A DNA stretch of 64,000 nt. It comes from Skermanella aerolata KACC 11604. GTDB lineage: Bacteria; Pseudomonadota; Alphaproteobacteria; Azospirillales; Azospirillaceae. Below are positions 1-8,499 of the stretch, piece by piece. Position 1 is the first letter of the stretch. Each line of letters opens with the position of its first letter. The stretch is from positions 62,001 to 126,000 of the forward strand of contig NZ_AVFK01000004.1 in assembly GCF_000936425.1 (NCBI RefSeq), written 5' to 3'. The notes under the pieces were generated by a model. It did not search any database and was not told the DNA's origin. It saw only the letters and a list, made by a program, of their open reading frames with translations. The position numbers and the translations under genes were made by a program.

Positions 1-1
1 G

Positions 2-1288
2 GTGCAGGAGCCGACCGGTGAGATCTCCACGGACGAAGAGGAAGACCGGTCCGGCAGGGAGCGCCCCAGCATAGTGGTGGAAGGCGGTCAGCTCCGGGTG
101 CGGAGCGTGCTCCAGGACATTGCGGGCAGCCCCGCCCTCGTGCTCGAAACCAACTATGCCCGGAGCATCAGCGCCGCCGGCGACAGCATGGTCAACTACG
201 TGCTGGCGCTGATGGGCGGAGTGCTGGGGATCACCGGTCTCGCAATCCTGCTGATGCTCAACGGCACGGTCCTCAAGCCGGTCGCCCGGCTGATGGACCG
301 GGTGCTGGAAGCGCGCGGCGCCACGTCGGGGCCAAAGGCTGAAAAGGGCGACAGCGGGGAAGGCGCTTCGGACGAGATCGCGATCCTGAGCGCGGAGTTC
401 GAACGCACGCTGGCCCAGCTAGAGGAGACCCGGAACCGGCTGGTCGAGCAGAGTTTCTATACCGGCGCCGCAGAACTGGTCGGCGGCATGACCCACAATG
501 TGCGGAACGCCCTGACGCCGATCTCGATCAAGCTTTGGCATATCGGTCGGGCGCTCGACATGGCGCATTTGGACAAGATGGAGGCGGCGGTGGCCAAGGT
601 CGCCGAGGCCGCGGCGGACCGCCGCGACTGCGAACTGGCCGTGACGTACCTGAAGGCCTGCATGGAGCATCTGCGGACCAGTCACTCCACCATCGAGACC
701 GATCTCAGCGTGATCGGCGATCAGGCGACGCATATCGAACAGATCTTCTATGACCATGAGCGGTTCAGCCGTGCTAAACGTCAGGTTGAAACAATCGACG
801 TCGTCGGCGTGATCGAAGAGGCGTCCAAACTGTTGCAGCATGGTGACGCCGTAAAGATCGAAGTCGCTCCGGGGATCGGAAAGCTGCCGCAGGTACGCGG
901 ACACCATGTCGTCCTGACCCAGGTTTTCGGCAATCTGGTGGTCAATGCGGAGGAAGCGATCATGGCCGGAGGACGCACCGCGGGAAAGATAATGATAGAC
1001 GGCAAGGTCGTCACCACCGACGGCAGCGATATGGTGGAACTGCATTTTACCGATGACGGGCAGGGCATCCCCGAGGACAAGCTCGACCGCATCTTCGAGC
1101 GGGGTTATTCGACCCGCCGCGCCCATAGCGGCGGGATCGGCCTGCACTGGTGCGCCAATAGCCTGGCCGGCATGGGCGGAGGCATCTGGGCGACCAGCGA
1201 GGGCGTAGGCAGGGGCGCCACCATGGTCGTCCGGCTGCCGGTCAAGAAACGTGTGTTCAAGTTCGACGAGTTGAGAGAAAGCGCATGA
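2..1288 (+). CDS. Sensor histidine kinase, C-terminal part (5' end outside window)
   Basis: This is a membrane sensor kinase that should phosphorylate the response regulator encoded next. Only the C-terminal 428 residues are visible and the frame is open at the window edge, so the GTG at base 2 is not taken as the start. The visible part begins with the end of an extracytoplasmic region. A membrane helix follows at about residues 63–88 of this fragment, then a HAMP-like linker and a coiled segment near 130–150. The H-box reads GGMTHNVRNALTP (His165). The ATPase domain has an N-box Asn near 315, the G1 box DDGQGIP near 351 and a GGIGLHW box near 377. The usual HE at the H-box is HN here. The stop overlaps the next ATG (ATGA). 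Confidence 0.93.
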   Translation: MQEPTGEISTDEEEDRSGRERPSIVVEGGQLRVRSVLQDIAGSPALVLETNYARSISAAGDSMVNYVLALMGGVLGITGLAILLMLNGTVLKPVARLMDRVLEARGATSGPKAEKGDSGEGASDEIAILSAEFERTLAQLEETRNRLVEQSFYTGAAELVGGMTHNVRNALTPISIKLWHIGRALDMAHLDKMEAAVAKVAEAAADRRDCELAVTYLKACMEHLRTSHSTIETDLSVIGDQATHIEQIFYDHERFSRAKRQVETIDVVGVIEEASKLLQHGDAVKIEVAPGIGKLPQVRGHHVVLTQVFGNLVVNAEEAIMAGGRTAGKIMIDGKVVTTDGSDMVELHFTDDGQGIPEDKLDRIFERGYSTRRAHSGGIGLHWCANSLAGMGGGIWATSEGVGRGATMVVRLPVKKRVFKFDELRESA

Positions 1289-1842
1289 AGGCAAGGGAAC
1301 CGTTCCGGGTACTCGTGGCGGATGACGAACCGATGCTGCTGGACAGCTACCGCTACGTCATCGACGACCTGTCGCCCCGGCGCGACAGGATGACCGAACT
1401 GGAGGAACAGCTGTTCGGCCCGGCGGACACGCCGCCGACGCCGGAGGTCGAGTTGTGCTGCGTCCGGCAGGGCGAAGCCGCCGTCGCCCATGTTCGCGAC
1501 GCACTGGCGGCGGGCAGGCGGTTCGGCGCCGCTTTCCTGGATATGCGCATGCCTCCCGGCATCAGCGGACTGGAAGCCGCCAAACGCATCCGCGCGCTGG
1601 ACAGCCTGATCAACATTGTGATCGTCAGCGGCTTCGCCGGCGTCGATGCCCGCAAGATCACCCACGACGTTCCCCCGGCCGACCGTCTCTTCTTCCTCGC
1701 CAAGCCTTTCCAGGCGCGGGAGTTGCAGCAATACGTCCTGTCCTTCTCCGCCCGGCTGGAAAACGATCGGATCGAGAAGGAACGCCGGGACGAAGAGCTG
1801 GAAGCGGCAGCCGACACCCGCCGGCCCCTTCACGCGAACTGA
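1285..1842 (+). CDS. Single-domain response regulator with an insertion
   Basis: This 185-residue receiver protein has no DNA-binding output domain. The acidic pocket is VADDEP (Asp13, Asp14), the phosphoacceptor is Asp86 in FLDMRMPPG, the switch residue is Ser115 and the conserved lysine is Lys140 in LAKPF. About 30 extra residues (roughly 28–56, charged and proline-rich) separate alpha-1 from beta-2, which is unusual for a receiver domain. The C-terminus is a charged helix. The ATG overlaps the kinase stop by 4 nt, so the pair is translationally coupled and very likely cognate. Output must go through a partner protein or a further phosphorelay. Confidence 0.9.
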   Translation: MKAREPFRVLVADDEPMLLDSYRYVIDDLSPRRDRMTELEEQLFGPADTPPTPEVELCCVRQGEAAVAHVRDALAAGRRFGAAFLDMRMPPGISGLEAAKRIRALDSLINIVIVSGFAGVDARKITHDVPPADRLFFLAKPFQARELQQYVLSFSARLENDRIEKERRDEELEAAADTRRPLHAN

Positions 1843-1877
1843 GGGCCGGAGCGGAGACCCGCGACGGCTCGTGGCAG

Positions 1878-1899
1878 TATATACTGGGGTCTGTATATA
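1878..1899. promoter_or_regulatory. Inverted repeat upstream of fcl
   Basis: TATATAC and GTATATA form perfect 7-nt arms separated by 8 nt, in the intergenic gap between the response regulator and fcl. It is AT-rich against a GC-rich background, so it could be an operator or part of a promoter. No function is established. Confidence 0.35.
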
Positions 1900-2036
1900 T
1901 CGGGAGCTGTCATGCTGTATTCGTTCATAAGCACAAAACGCAGCCTTTAGCTGAAAAGTAGAAAGTAATTGCATCGCGGTCCGGCTGAATACTATTGTGC
2001 GTCCATCTTGATTTTGCCGTATCCGGAACTCTGCCC

Positions 2037-3089
2037 ATGCGGGAGCTTTTCGATTTCACCGGACGACGGGTGTGGGTTGCCGGACATGCAGGCATGGTCG
2101 GTTCGGCGGTGGTCCGCCGGCTGGCGCGCGAGGGATGCGAAATCCTGACCGTCGGCAGGAAGGACCTCGACCTCCGTCGCCAGTCCAAGGTAGAGGACTG
2201 GATGGAGGCCAACCGGCCCGATGCCGTGGTGCTGGCGGCCGGTAGGGTGGGCGGCATCGTCGCGAACTCCTCCCTGCCCGGCGATTTCATCTACGACAAT
2301 CTGGCGATAGCGGCCAACGTCATCCACGCCGCCAGGGGCTGCGGCGTGACGCGGCTGCTGTATCTCGGCTCGTCCTGCATCTATCCGAAGCTGGCGGAGC
2401 AGCCGATGACCGAAGGCGCTCTGCTGACCGGCCCGCTGGAACCCAGCAACGAGTGGTATGCCGTCGCCAAGATCGCGGGTGTCAAGCTGTGTCAGGCCTA
2501 CCGGCTTCAGCACGGCTGCGACTTCATCGCCGCGATGCCGACCAACCTCTACGGGCCAGGCGACAATTTCGATCCGGTCAACAGCCATGTCGTCCCCGGT
2601 CTGATGGCGCGGATCGACCGCGCCTTGGTGGAAGGGGCGGACAGCGTCCGGATCTGGGGCTCCGGCACGCCGCGCCGCGACTTCCTGCACGTCGACGACC
2701 TTGCCGATGCCGCCGTCTTCCTGCTCCGGCATTACTCCGGCGATCTGCCGGTCAATATCGGGACGGGACAGGACATCTCTGTGCTGGAACTGGCGGAAAT
2801 GCTGGCCGAGACGATCGGCTGGCAGGGCCGGTTCGACTTCGACCCCTCCAAGCCGGACGGCGCGCCCCGCAAGGTCCTCGACGCTGGCGTCCTCAAGTCG
2901 CTCGGCTGGACCGCCGGGACGCCGCTGCGCGACGGCCTTGCCGCGACCTACCGCTGGTACAGGCAGGCCGGAGCGGACAACGTGCGCGGAGGCGTAATCC
3001 GGAGTCGAAGCCTGGACTCCGCCGGACCATGGCTGGACGGTAATGGCGGGGAAAAAACCATGGCTCCGCAACACATCGGCCGCTCATAG
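2037..3089 (+). CDS. fcl: GDP-L-fucose synthase
   Basis: This short-chain epimerase/reductase should convert GDP-4-keto-6-deoxymannose to GDP-L-fucose with NADPH, for polysaccharide synthesis. It has 350 residues. The N-terminal nucleotide motif is AGHAGMVG (Gly16–Gly22), the catalytic serine region is YLGSSCIYP near 109–117, and the catalytic pair is Tyr141 and Lys145 in WYAVAK. ATG 2037 is chosen because the family motif starts about 12 residues in; an in-frame TTG at 1995 adds 14 unlikely residues. No gmd lies nearby, so its substrate must be made elsewhere. The last ~35 residues look like low-conservation readthrough beyond the usual end of the fold. It converges on the next gene with a gap of only 16 nt. 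Confidence 0.92.
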   Translation: MRELFDFTGRRVWVAGHAGMVGSAVVRRLAREGCEILTVGRKDLDLRRQSKVEDWMEANRPDAVVLAAGRVGGIVANSSLPGDFIYDNLAIAANVIHAARGCGVTRLLYLGSSCIYPKLAEQPMTEGALLTGPLEPSNEWYAVAKIAGVKLCQAYRLQHGCDFIAAMPTNLYGPGDNFDPVNSHVVPGLMARIDRALVEGADSVRIWGSGTPRRDFLHVDDLADAAVFLLRHYSGDLPVNIGTGQDISVLELAEMLAETIGWQGRFDFDPSKPDGAPRKVLDAGVLKSLGWTAGTPLRDGLAATYRWYRQAGADNVRGGVIRSRSLDSAGPWLDGNGGEKTMAPQHIGRS

Positions 3090-3105
3090 GGTCCCGGACT
3101 TGCCT

Positions 3106-3321
3106 TTACGGTTTCTTCTTGTGCTCCCTATCCCATCTCTCCATATCCATTCTGTAATTCTCTTCGGAATTTCTTCTGATCTCGTTCTGGCGATTCTGTT
3201 CGGCCATATAGCAAGTATCCCTGCTGACACCCTTGGCTTCGCATTCGGCCATTAGTTCGGCTTCATTGGCGCATCCCATCAGCGTGGCGGCTGTCAGTGC
3301 CAGACCGGCTACTTTCCACAT
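3106..3321 (-). CDS. Small lipoprotein of unknown function
   Basis: This is a 71-residue protein with a lipoprotein signal: Met-Trp-Lys, a short hydrophobic stretch and a lipobox LMGC (Cys17). The mature part is small and very hydrophilic, with two more cysteines (near 28 and 37), many Glu, Arg and Asn residues and a lysine-rich C-terminus. The start is chosen at 3321 because a GGAGGA-type ribosome site precedes it and the signal peptide begins there; the open frame runs further upstream without plausible coding. No family is recognised. It is probably anchored to a membrane facing the periplasm. Confidence 0.75.
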   Translation of the reverse strand: MWKVAGLALTAATLMGCANEAELMAECEAKGVSRDTCYMAEQNRQNEIRRNSEENYRMDMERWDREHKKKP

Positions 3322-3481
3322 GGAGTCCTCCCTTGATATCGCTTTTGTGCTAGGAACGAGCGCTCCTGAGCTATCTAATGAAATACACCCGAGCAGGCGA
3401 AAAGATCCATTCCAGCCTGCAAAGGTTGTAAATCGAGTGTTTGCCGGATAGTGAGCGATCATTGCAGCACCCAGCCGGCGC

Positions 3482-5173
3482 TCAGGTCAGCCGGTAGACC
3501 CTCGCCTCATAGGGCCGTAGCGTCAGCAGTGCGATGTCTTCCGCCGCATCGACCTCGAAGTTGGAAATCATCAGCTCCGTGCCCGAATACGCGATGCCCG
3601 ACGGCAGGGCGAAGACCGGCTGGTTGGCGGTGAAGTTCAGGATCGCCAGCAGGCGGTCGTCGCCATGGGTGCGGGTGAAGGCGTAGATCTCGGTATGCGC
3701 TTCCAGCAGCAGGTCGTAGCGGCCATGGACGATGACCGGGTTCTCCTTCCGCAGCCGGATCAGCTTCTTGTAGTAGTGGAAGACGGAATTCGGGTCCACC
3801 AGCGCCGCGCGGACGTTGATTTCCGGGTAGTTGGCGTTGACACCGATCCACGGCTTCCCCGTCGTGAAGCCTGCATTGGGGCCGTCATCCCACTGGACCG
3901 GCGTCCGGGCATTGTCGCGGCTCTTGGCGTGGATGCCGGCCATGACGGTGGCGGGATCGATCCCCCGGTCGTGGACGAACTCCCGGTACATGTTCAGCGT
4001 CTCGATGTCCCGGTAGTCGTCGATCGACGGGAACCGGACATTGGTCATGCCGATCTCCTCGCCCTGATAGATATAGGGCGTGCCCTGGAGCATGTGCAGG
4101 AACGTCCCCAGCAGCTTGGCCGATGCCACCCTGTGATAGCCGTCGTCCCCGAACCGGGAGACCGAGCGCGGTTGGTCGTGGTTGGACAGGTACAGGCTGT
4201 TCCAGCCCTTGCCTTCCAAATTGCGCTGCCAGCGGGTCATGACCTGTTTCAGGTCCAGCAGGTCCCAGCGCTTCAAGGCCCATTTGGCCGACATGCTGTG
4301 GGGATCGCGGTCCAGGTCCATGTGCTCGAACTGGAACAGCATGTTGAGGTGGCCGGTCTCCTCGTTGGTCAGGTCGATGGCGTGCTCGGTCGTCGCCATG
4401 ACGGCTTCGCCGACCGTCAGGATATCGCCCCGGGACAGCACCTCCCGGTGCATCTCGCTCAGATACTCGTCCAATCGGGGGCCGTGGATGAAGTACTGGC
4501 CGCCCCAGTGGTACGGCTTGTCGCCGATCACCGGCGCATCGGGCAGGCCCGGCGTCTTCGACAGCATCGTGATGACGTCCATCCGGAAGCCGTCGATGCC
4601 CTTGTCGAGCCACCAGCGCATCATCTCGTAGATCTTGTTCCGGAGGGCGGGGTTCTCCCAGTTCAAGTCTGGCTGCTTCCTGGAGAACAGGTGCAGGTAG
4701 TATTCGTCGGTTGCCTCGTCGTACTGCCAAGCCGAGCCGCTGAAGAAGGACTCCCAGTTGTTCGGTTCCCGCCCGTCCTTGCCCGGCCGCCAGATATAGA
4801 AGTCGCGGTAAGGGTTGTCCTTGCTCTTGCGGCTCTCGACGAACCAGGCATGCTCGTCGGAACTGTGGTTGACGACGAGGTCCATGACCATCCGGATGCC
4901 GCGCGCGTGCATCTCGGCCAGCAGTTCCTCCCAGTCGGCCAGCGTGCCGAACTCGTCCATGATGTCCTGGTAGTCGCTGATGTCGTAGCCGTTGTCGTCG
5001 TTCGGCGATTTGTAGACCGGTGACAGCCAAACGACGTCGACGCCCAGTTCCTTCAGGTAATCCAGCCGGCTTATGATGCCCCGCAGATCGCCGATTCCGT
5101 CACCGTTGCTGTCCTGGAAGCTGCGCGGATAGATCTGGTAGACGACGCTTTCCTTCCACCACTTCGTGGTCAT
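3482..5173 (-). CDS. Oligo-1,6-glucosidase-like GH13 alpha-glucosidase
   Basis: This 563-residue cytoplasmic GH13 enzyme hydrolyses short alpha-glucosides. Region I is DLVVNHS (98–104). The nucleophile is Asp199 in GFRMDVI, the acid/base is Glu256 in TVGEA, and the transition-state stabiliser is Asp333 in SNHDQP. The calcium-type loop DSNGDGIGD lies at 21–29. The Val directly after the nucleophile is the residue that, in known oligo-1,6-glucosidases, favours alpha-1,6 over alpha-1,4 linkages. ATG 5173 is chosen because the fold starts at once (KWWKESVVYQIYP). No transporter or regulator is adjacent. Trehalose-6-phosphate hydrolase is a less likely alternative. Confidence 0.9.
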   Translation of the reverse strand: MTTKWWKESVVYQIYPRSFQDSNGDGIGDLRGIISRLDYLKELGVDVVWLSPVYKSPNDDNGYDISDYQDIMDEFGTLADWEELLAEMHARGIRMVMDLVVNHSSDEHAWFVESRKSKDNPYRDFYIWRPGKDGREPNNWESFFSGSAWQYDEATDEYYLHLFSRKQPDLNWENPALRNKIYEMMRWWLDKGIDGFRMDVITMLSKTPGLPDAPVIGDKPYHWGGQYFIHGPRLDEYLSEMHREVLSRGDILTVGEAVMATTEHAIDLTNEETGHLNMLFQFEHMDLDRDPHSMSAKWALKRWDLLDLKQVMTRWQRNLEGKGWNSLYLSNHDQPRSVSRFGDDGYHRVASAKLLGTFLHMLQGTPYIYQGEEIGMTNVRFPSIDDYRDIETLNMYREFVHDRGIDPATVMAGIHAKSRDNARTPVQWDDGPNAGFTTGKPWIGVNANYPEINVRAALVDPNSVFHYYKKLIRLRKENPVIVHGRYDLLLEAHTEIYAFTRTHGDDRLLAILNFTANQPVFALPSGIAYSGTELMISNFEVDAAEDIALLTLRPYEARVYRLT

Positions 5174-5389
5174 GGCTCTTCCCCGGTCTGTGTTCGCCCA
5201 AATGTCGGATATCATCCCGGTTTTTCAACAATGGATAGTCATGAATGGCCGCAACGGTAGCTCTGACGGAATCCCGCCGAATGGATGAAATATGTAACCG
5301 ATGTGCCATCGGCGTGTATGCTGCGATGCACTATGCTGTTTCAGGCAGATAGCTTTACCACCTGTTCCACGAATGGGGATTTGACAAGC

Positions 5390-5653
5390 ATGACGGCTAT
5401 AGTTTCCGAATCCATAAGCATCGAAGAACTGCGCCGCCGCCTGAAGGGCAACGGCCTGATCGCCGAGAACGAAGGCGTCTTCCACGCCGACCATATCCTC
5501 ATCAAGGCCGAAGACGGCGGCGTCCTGACCGTCTGCGCCGTGGCGAAGCAGCAAGCGGACGGCAACAAGACGGTTGCCCGCCTGCAAAGCGTGCTGGCCG
5601 GCGTCGGGAACGTCCGCGTCCACGCCATCCCCAACGCGCTCCGCGCCGGCTGA
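5390..5653 (+). CDS. Conserved-looking hypothetical protein, 87 residues
   Basis: This small soluble protein has no recognised domain. Its composition looks like real coding sequence: a helical N-terminus rich in Ile and Glu (SISIEELRRRLKGNG), then alternating beta-type stretches (HILIKAEDGGVLTVCAVA) and a C-terminal VRVHAIP segment. This suggests a compact alpha/beta fold. ATG 5390 is preferred over an upstream in-frame start that would add an unstructured Cys-rich leader. It is transcribed divergently from the glucosidase and convergently with the patatin gene, so it is probably monocistronic. Confidence 0.6.
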   Translation: MTAIVSESISIEELRRRLKGNGLIAENEGVFHADHILIKAEDGGVLTVCAVAKQQADGNKTVARLQSVLAGVGNVRVHAIPNALRAG

Positions 5654-5685
5654 AACCCCAGCCTCCGGCCCTAGACCTACAATCC

Positions 5686-6855
5686 TCAACCTTCCTTGAT
5701 CATCCTGCCCATGCTGGCGTCGTGCAGGATGAAGCCTTCGATCGGGTCGTAGGGATGTGTCCACGGGGCCTGGGCCAGCACGCGGGCCGTATCGGCATAG
5801 CCGGCGGCCCAGCGTGCCCGGATGCCTTCCGGACTGAAGTCGATATCCTTGGAATGGTCCTCGCCCGCCAGCGGCGGGGCCAGCAGCCTCACCACATGCA
5901 TACGGGTCAGGCAGCCATAGGCGGTAAGCTCCCGGATCTCGGGATCGTTGCGGAGATCGGGGGGCAGCCGTTCCGCCAGTTCCGCAATGACGTGGCGCAG
6001 GCGGTGGATCTGCTTCTGGCGGGTGATATGGCTGGCGGCGCGGCTTGAATACTGAAGGTCCTTCTGGCGGCTCATGACCTTCCAGATGCTGTCCGGTTCC
6101 GGTCCGCTGGGGTTCCAGATATGGACCGTGAAGACGACGCCGTTCCGCCGGGGATTGTCGTCGAACACCGCTTCGACGGGGGTGTTCGACAGGATGCCGC
6201 CATCCCAGTAAAGCTCGCCGTCGATCCGGATCGCGGGGAAGGCGGGGGGAAGTGCGCCTGATGCCATGACGTGCCGGATCGACAGGGGCGCCTTGCGGCT
6301 GTCGAAGTAGTGCATCTCGCCGCTCTGGACGTTGGCGGCGCCCACAGTCAGCCGGGGCTTTCCGGCATTCAGGTATCCAGGGTCGATCAGGTCGGCCAAG
6401 GTCTTCGCCAGCGGCGCCGTCGAGTAATAGCCGGCGTTCTCGGAACCCATGGTCATCTTCGTCCCCATGAACGCCCCCATCAGTGCCCAGGGATTGGGCT
6501 GGAAGAAGCCGTCTACCCCGGCAGCCATGGTCATGGCGTTGGACCCCATCGATCCGGCCCCCCAGGCGGCGGCCGCCATCTGGCGGAAGGGGCCGTGCTC
6601 GACCCTGCGCCAGAATTCCTGAAGCCGGGCCAGCCGTTTGCCCGGTGCATTGCCGGCGATCAGGCTGGCATTGATGGCGCCGATGGAGGTTCCGATCACC
6701 CAGTCCGGCTCAAGTCCCACTTCCTGCATCGCTTCATAGACGCCGGCCTGATAGGCGCCGAGCGCGCCGCCGCCCTGGAACACCAGCACCACCTGACCCA
6801 GGCTTTCCTTGTCGAACGCCGCTTGCGGCTTCACGTCGGTCTTCGTCATCAGCAT
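5686..6855 (-). CDS. Patatin-like phospholipase with DUF3734-type C-terminus
   Basis: This 389-residue serine lipase/acyl hydrolase of the patatin family carries the oxyanion motif GGGALG (28–33), the nucleophile elbow GTSIG (Ser57) and the catalytic aspartate in DGG (Asp218), a complete Ser-Asp dyad. The C-terminal ~130 residues match the DUF3734 extension found on alphaproteobacterial patatins. The start at 6855 has an AGGAG site 7 nt upstream. It lies 34 nt downstream of the 3-hydroxybutyrate dehydrogenase, so the two are probably one operon. That pairing recurs in bacteria that store polyhydroxybutyrate, which suggests lipid or PHB-granule turnover, although depolymerase activity is not shown. 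Confidence 0.9.
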   Translation of the reverse strand: MLMTKTDVKPQAAFDKESLGQVVLVFQGGGALGAYQAGVYEAMQEVGLEPDWVIGTSIGAINASLIAGNAPGKRLARLQEFWRRVEHGPFRQMAAAAWGAGSMGSNAMTMAAGVDGFFQPNPWALMGAFMGTKMTMGSENAGYYSTAPLAKTLADLIDPGYLNAGKPRLTVGAANVQSGEMHYFDSRKAPLSIRHVMASGALPPAFPAIRIDGELYWDGGILSNTPVEAVFDDNPRRNGVVFTVHIWNPSGPEPDSIWKVMSRQKDLQYSSRAASHITRQKQIHRLRHVIAELAERLPPDLRNDPEIRELTAYGCLTRMHVVRLLAPPLAGEDHSKDIDFSPEGIRARWAAGYADTARVLAQAPWTHPYDPIEGFILHDASMGRMIKEG

Positions 6856-6889
6856 GTCGGCTCTCCTGGAAGCGAGGGGATGGGATGGG

Positions 6890-7714
6890 TCAGTGCGCGG
6901 TCCAGCCACCATCGACCGGAAGGGCGGCGCCGGTGATCGAGGCGGCGGAGGCGCTGGCCAGGAAGACGGCGACTGCACCGATCTCATCGACCGTAGCGAA
7001 GCGCTTGCTGGGCTGCTGCGCCAGAAGCACGTCGCGGACGACCTCCTCGCGCGAGATCCCGCGGACCTTCGCCTGATCGTCGATCTGCGCTTCGACCAGG
7101 GGCGTCAGCACGTAGCCGGGGCAGATGGCGTTGCAGGTGATCGGCTCCTGCGCCACTTCCAGCGCCACCGACTTGGTAAAGCCGACGACGCCATGCTTGG
7201 CCGCGACATAGGCCGACTTGAACGGCGAGGCGACGAGGCCGTGGGCGGAAGCCACGTTGATGATCCGGCCGAACCCGTTGCCCCGCATGACCGGCAGCGC
7301 CAGCCGGACGGTATGGAAGGCGGAGCTGAGATTGACCGCGAGTATCCGGTCCCACTTTGCGGTCGGGAACTCGGTCACCGGCGCCACGTGCTGGATGCCG
7401 GCATTGTTGACCAGGATGTCGAGCCGGCCATGGGTTTCCACCGCCATGTCGACCATCCGGCCGATCGCGGCCGGGTCGGACATGTCGGCATCGGAATAAA
7501 GCGCCTCCACGCCGAAGTCCTCTTCGATCCCGCTGCGGGCTTCCGCGATGTCCTTGGCCGTGCCGAAGCCGTTCAGGACGACGGCGGCCCCCCTTGCGGC
7601 GAAGGCCCTGGCGATGCCGAGGCCGATGCCGCTGGTCGATCCGGTGATAAGCGCCACCCGGCCCAGGAACTCGCTGGCCGGCGAGATACGGTTTTCCGAT
7701 ACGCGCATGTCCAT
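6890..7714 (-). CDS. bdhA: D-3-hydroxybutyrate dehydrogenase
   Basis: This 274-residue classical short-chain dehydrogenase oxidises 3-hydroxybutyrate to acetoacetate with NAD, in PHB and ketone-body use. The cofactor motif is TGSTSGIG (24–31), NNAG is at 103–106, and the catalytic triad is Ser156, Tyr169 and Lys173 (SAYVAAKHG). The segments VNLSSAFHT and NAICPGYVLTPLV resemble bacterial BdhA closely. A GGGAGA site precedes ATG 7714. It leads the bdhA–patatin operon, and its upstream region holds a striking 69-nt symmetric palindrome. A different 3-hydroxyacyl substrate is possible. Confidence 0.9.
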   Translation of the reverse strand: MDMRVSENRISPASEFLGRVALITGSTSGIGLGIARAFAARGAAVVLNGFGTAKDIAEARSGIEEDFGVEALYSDADMSDPAAIGRMVDMAVETHGRLDILVNNAGIQHVAPVTEFPTAKWDRILAVNLSSAFHTVRLALPVMRGNGFGRIINVASAHGLVASPFKSAYVAAKHGVVGFTKSVALEVAQEPITCNAICPGYVLTPLVEAQIDDQAKVRGISREEVVRDVLLAQQPSKRFATVDEIGAVAVFLASASAASITGAALPVDGGWTAH

Positions 7715-7767
7715 GAGAAGTCTCCCTGTTGATCCTGAACAGACTTTCCCACCCGGACCGGGCCTTC

Positions 7768-7836
7768 GTGAAATGCCGGTTAGCTAATCAGTCGATACGC
7801 GCCGGCTATCGAAACATTAGCCACCCGGCATTTCAC
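7768..7836. promoter_or_regulatory. 69-nt symmetric interrupted palindrome between bdhA and cupin gene
   Basis: Outer arms GTGAAATGCCGG (7768–7779) and CCGGCATTTCAC (7825–7836) are perfect 12-mers. Inside, GCTAAT pairs with ATTAGC, then TCGATA with TATCGA, around a 9-nt centre. The layout is exactly 12-3-6-3-6-9-6-3-6-3-12. It lies in the divergent promoter region, so it could be a paired operator or a cruciform or RNA hairpin. Confidence 0.6.
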
Positions 7837-7906
7837 TGGAACGGCTGAAACGCCGATCCTCGATCCCGACACCACGCGATGGTGCGTGGCAACCGGGAGA
7901 CTTCAG

Positions 7907-8422
7907 ATGATCGCCAAGCTTTGGATGAATTCCGTTCTGGTGCGCAGGCTGATGGGTGTGCTGCTGATGGGGGCGCTGCTGATCGGCGGCGCCGTGGCGA
8001 TGGCTCCGGCAACGGCGCTGGCCGGCTCATGCCCCGCCGGCAAGCAGGGCGTCGATGTGCGGAAGCCGGACACGACCCCGGCGCGGGACGTGACCGATAC
8101 CGTCATCTCCTCGATCGACGTGGCCAAGGAGCCCGCCGATATCGAGGGCCGGCAATTCCGCATGCGCCGGCTGGAAGTCAAGCCTGGCGGCGTCGTACCC
8201 TGGCACAGCCACGACGACCGCCCCGCCATCATCTACATCGTGAAGGGCGAGATCACGGAATACGCCAGCACCTGCTCCGTCCCCATCGTCCACAAGGCCG
8301 GCGACAGCACGGCGGAGCGGCACGGCGTCGCCCACTGGTGGAAGAACACCGGCAAGACTACGGCCGTCCTGATCTCCGCCGACCTCCTGCACGTGAACGA
8401 CGCCGACCCGCACATGATGTAG
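7907..8422 (+). CDS. Secreted cupin-domain protein
   Basis: This 171-residue protein has an N-terminal signal peptide (hydrophobic stretch about residues 10–38, ending near ALAGS). A single small cupin barrel follows. The metal-site motif is VPWHSHDDRP, with further histidines in ERHGVAHWW and LLHVNDADPH, consistent with a metal-binding cupin. Two cysteines, one after the signal and one in YASTCS, could form a disulfide. The start at 7907 is preferred because a GGGAGA site precedes it; a GTG 21 nt upstream is possible. The substrate is unknown. It is followed after 77 nt by an MFS transporter in the same direction. Confidence 0.8.
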   Translation: MIAKLWMNSVLVRRLMGVLLMGALLIGGAVAMAPATALAGSCPAGKQGVDVRKPDTTPARDVTDTVISSIDVAKEPADIEGRQFRMRRLEVKPGGVVPWHSHDDRPAIIYIVKGEITEYASTCSVPIVHKAGDSTAERHGVAHWWKNTGKTTAVLISADLLHVNDADPHMM

Positions 8423-8499
8423 GACCCCGCTGCCGGAGCCTTTTCGGAAGGGACGGTTGCAGCAATGCGGCGTCCCTTCAGCCTTCAGGAGGATCTGCG

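Noticed and set aside
3665-5023. A 452-codon plus-strand open frame
   Set aside because: It is antisense to the GH13 glucosidase, which has all catalytic residues.
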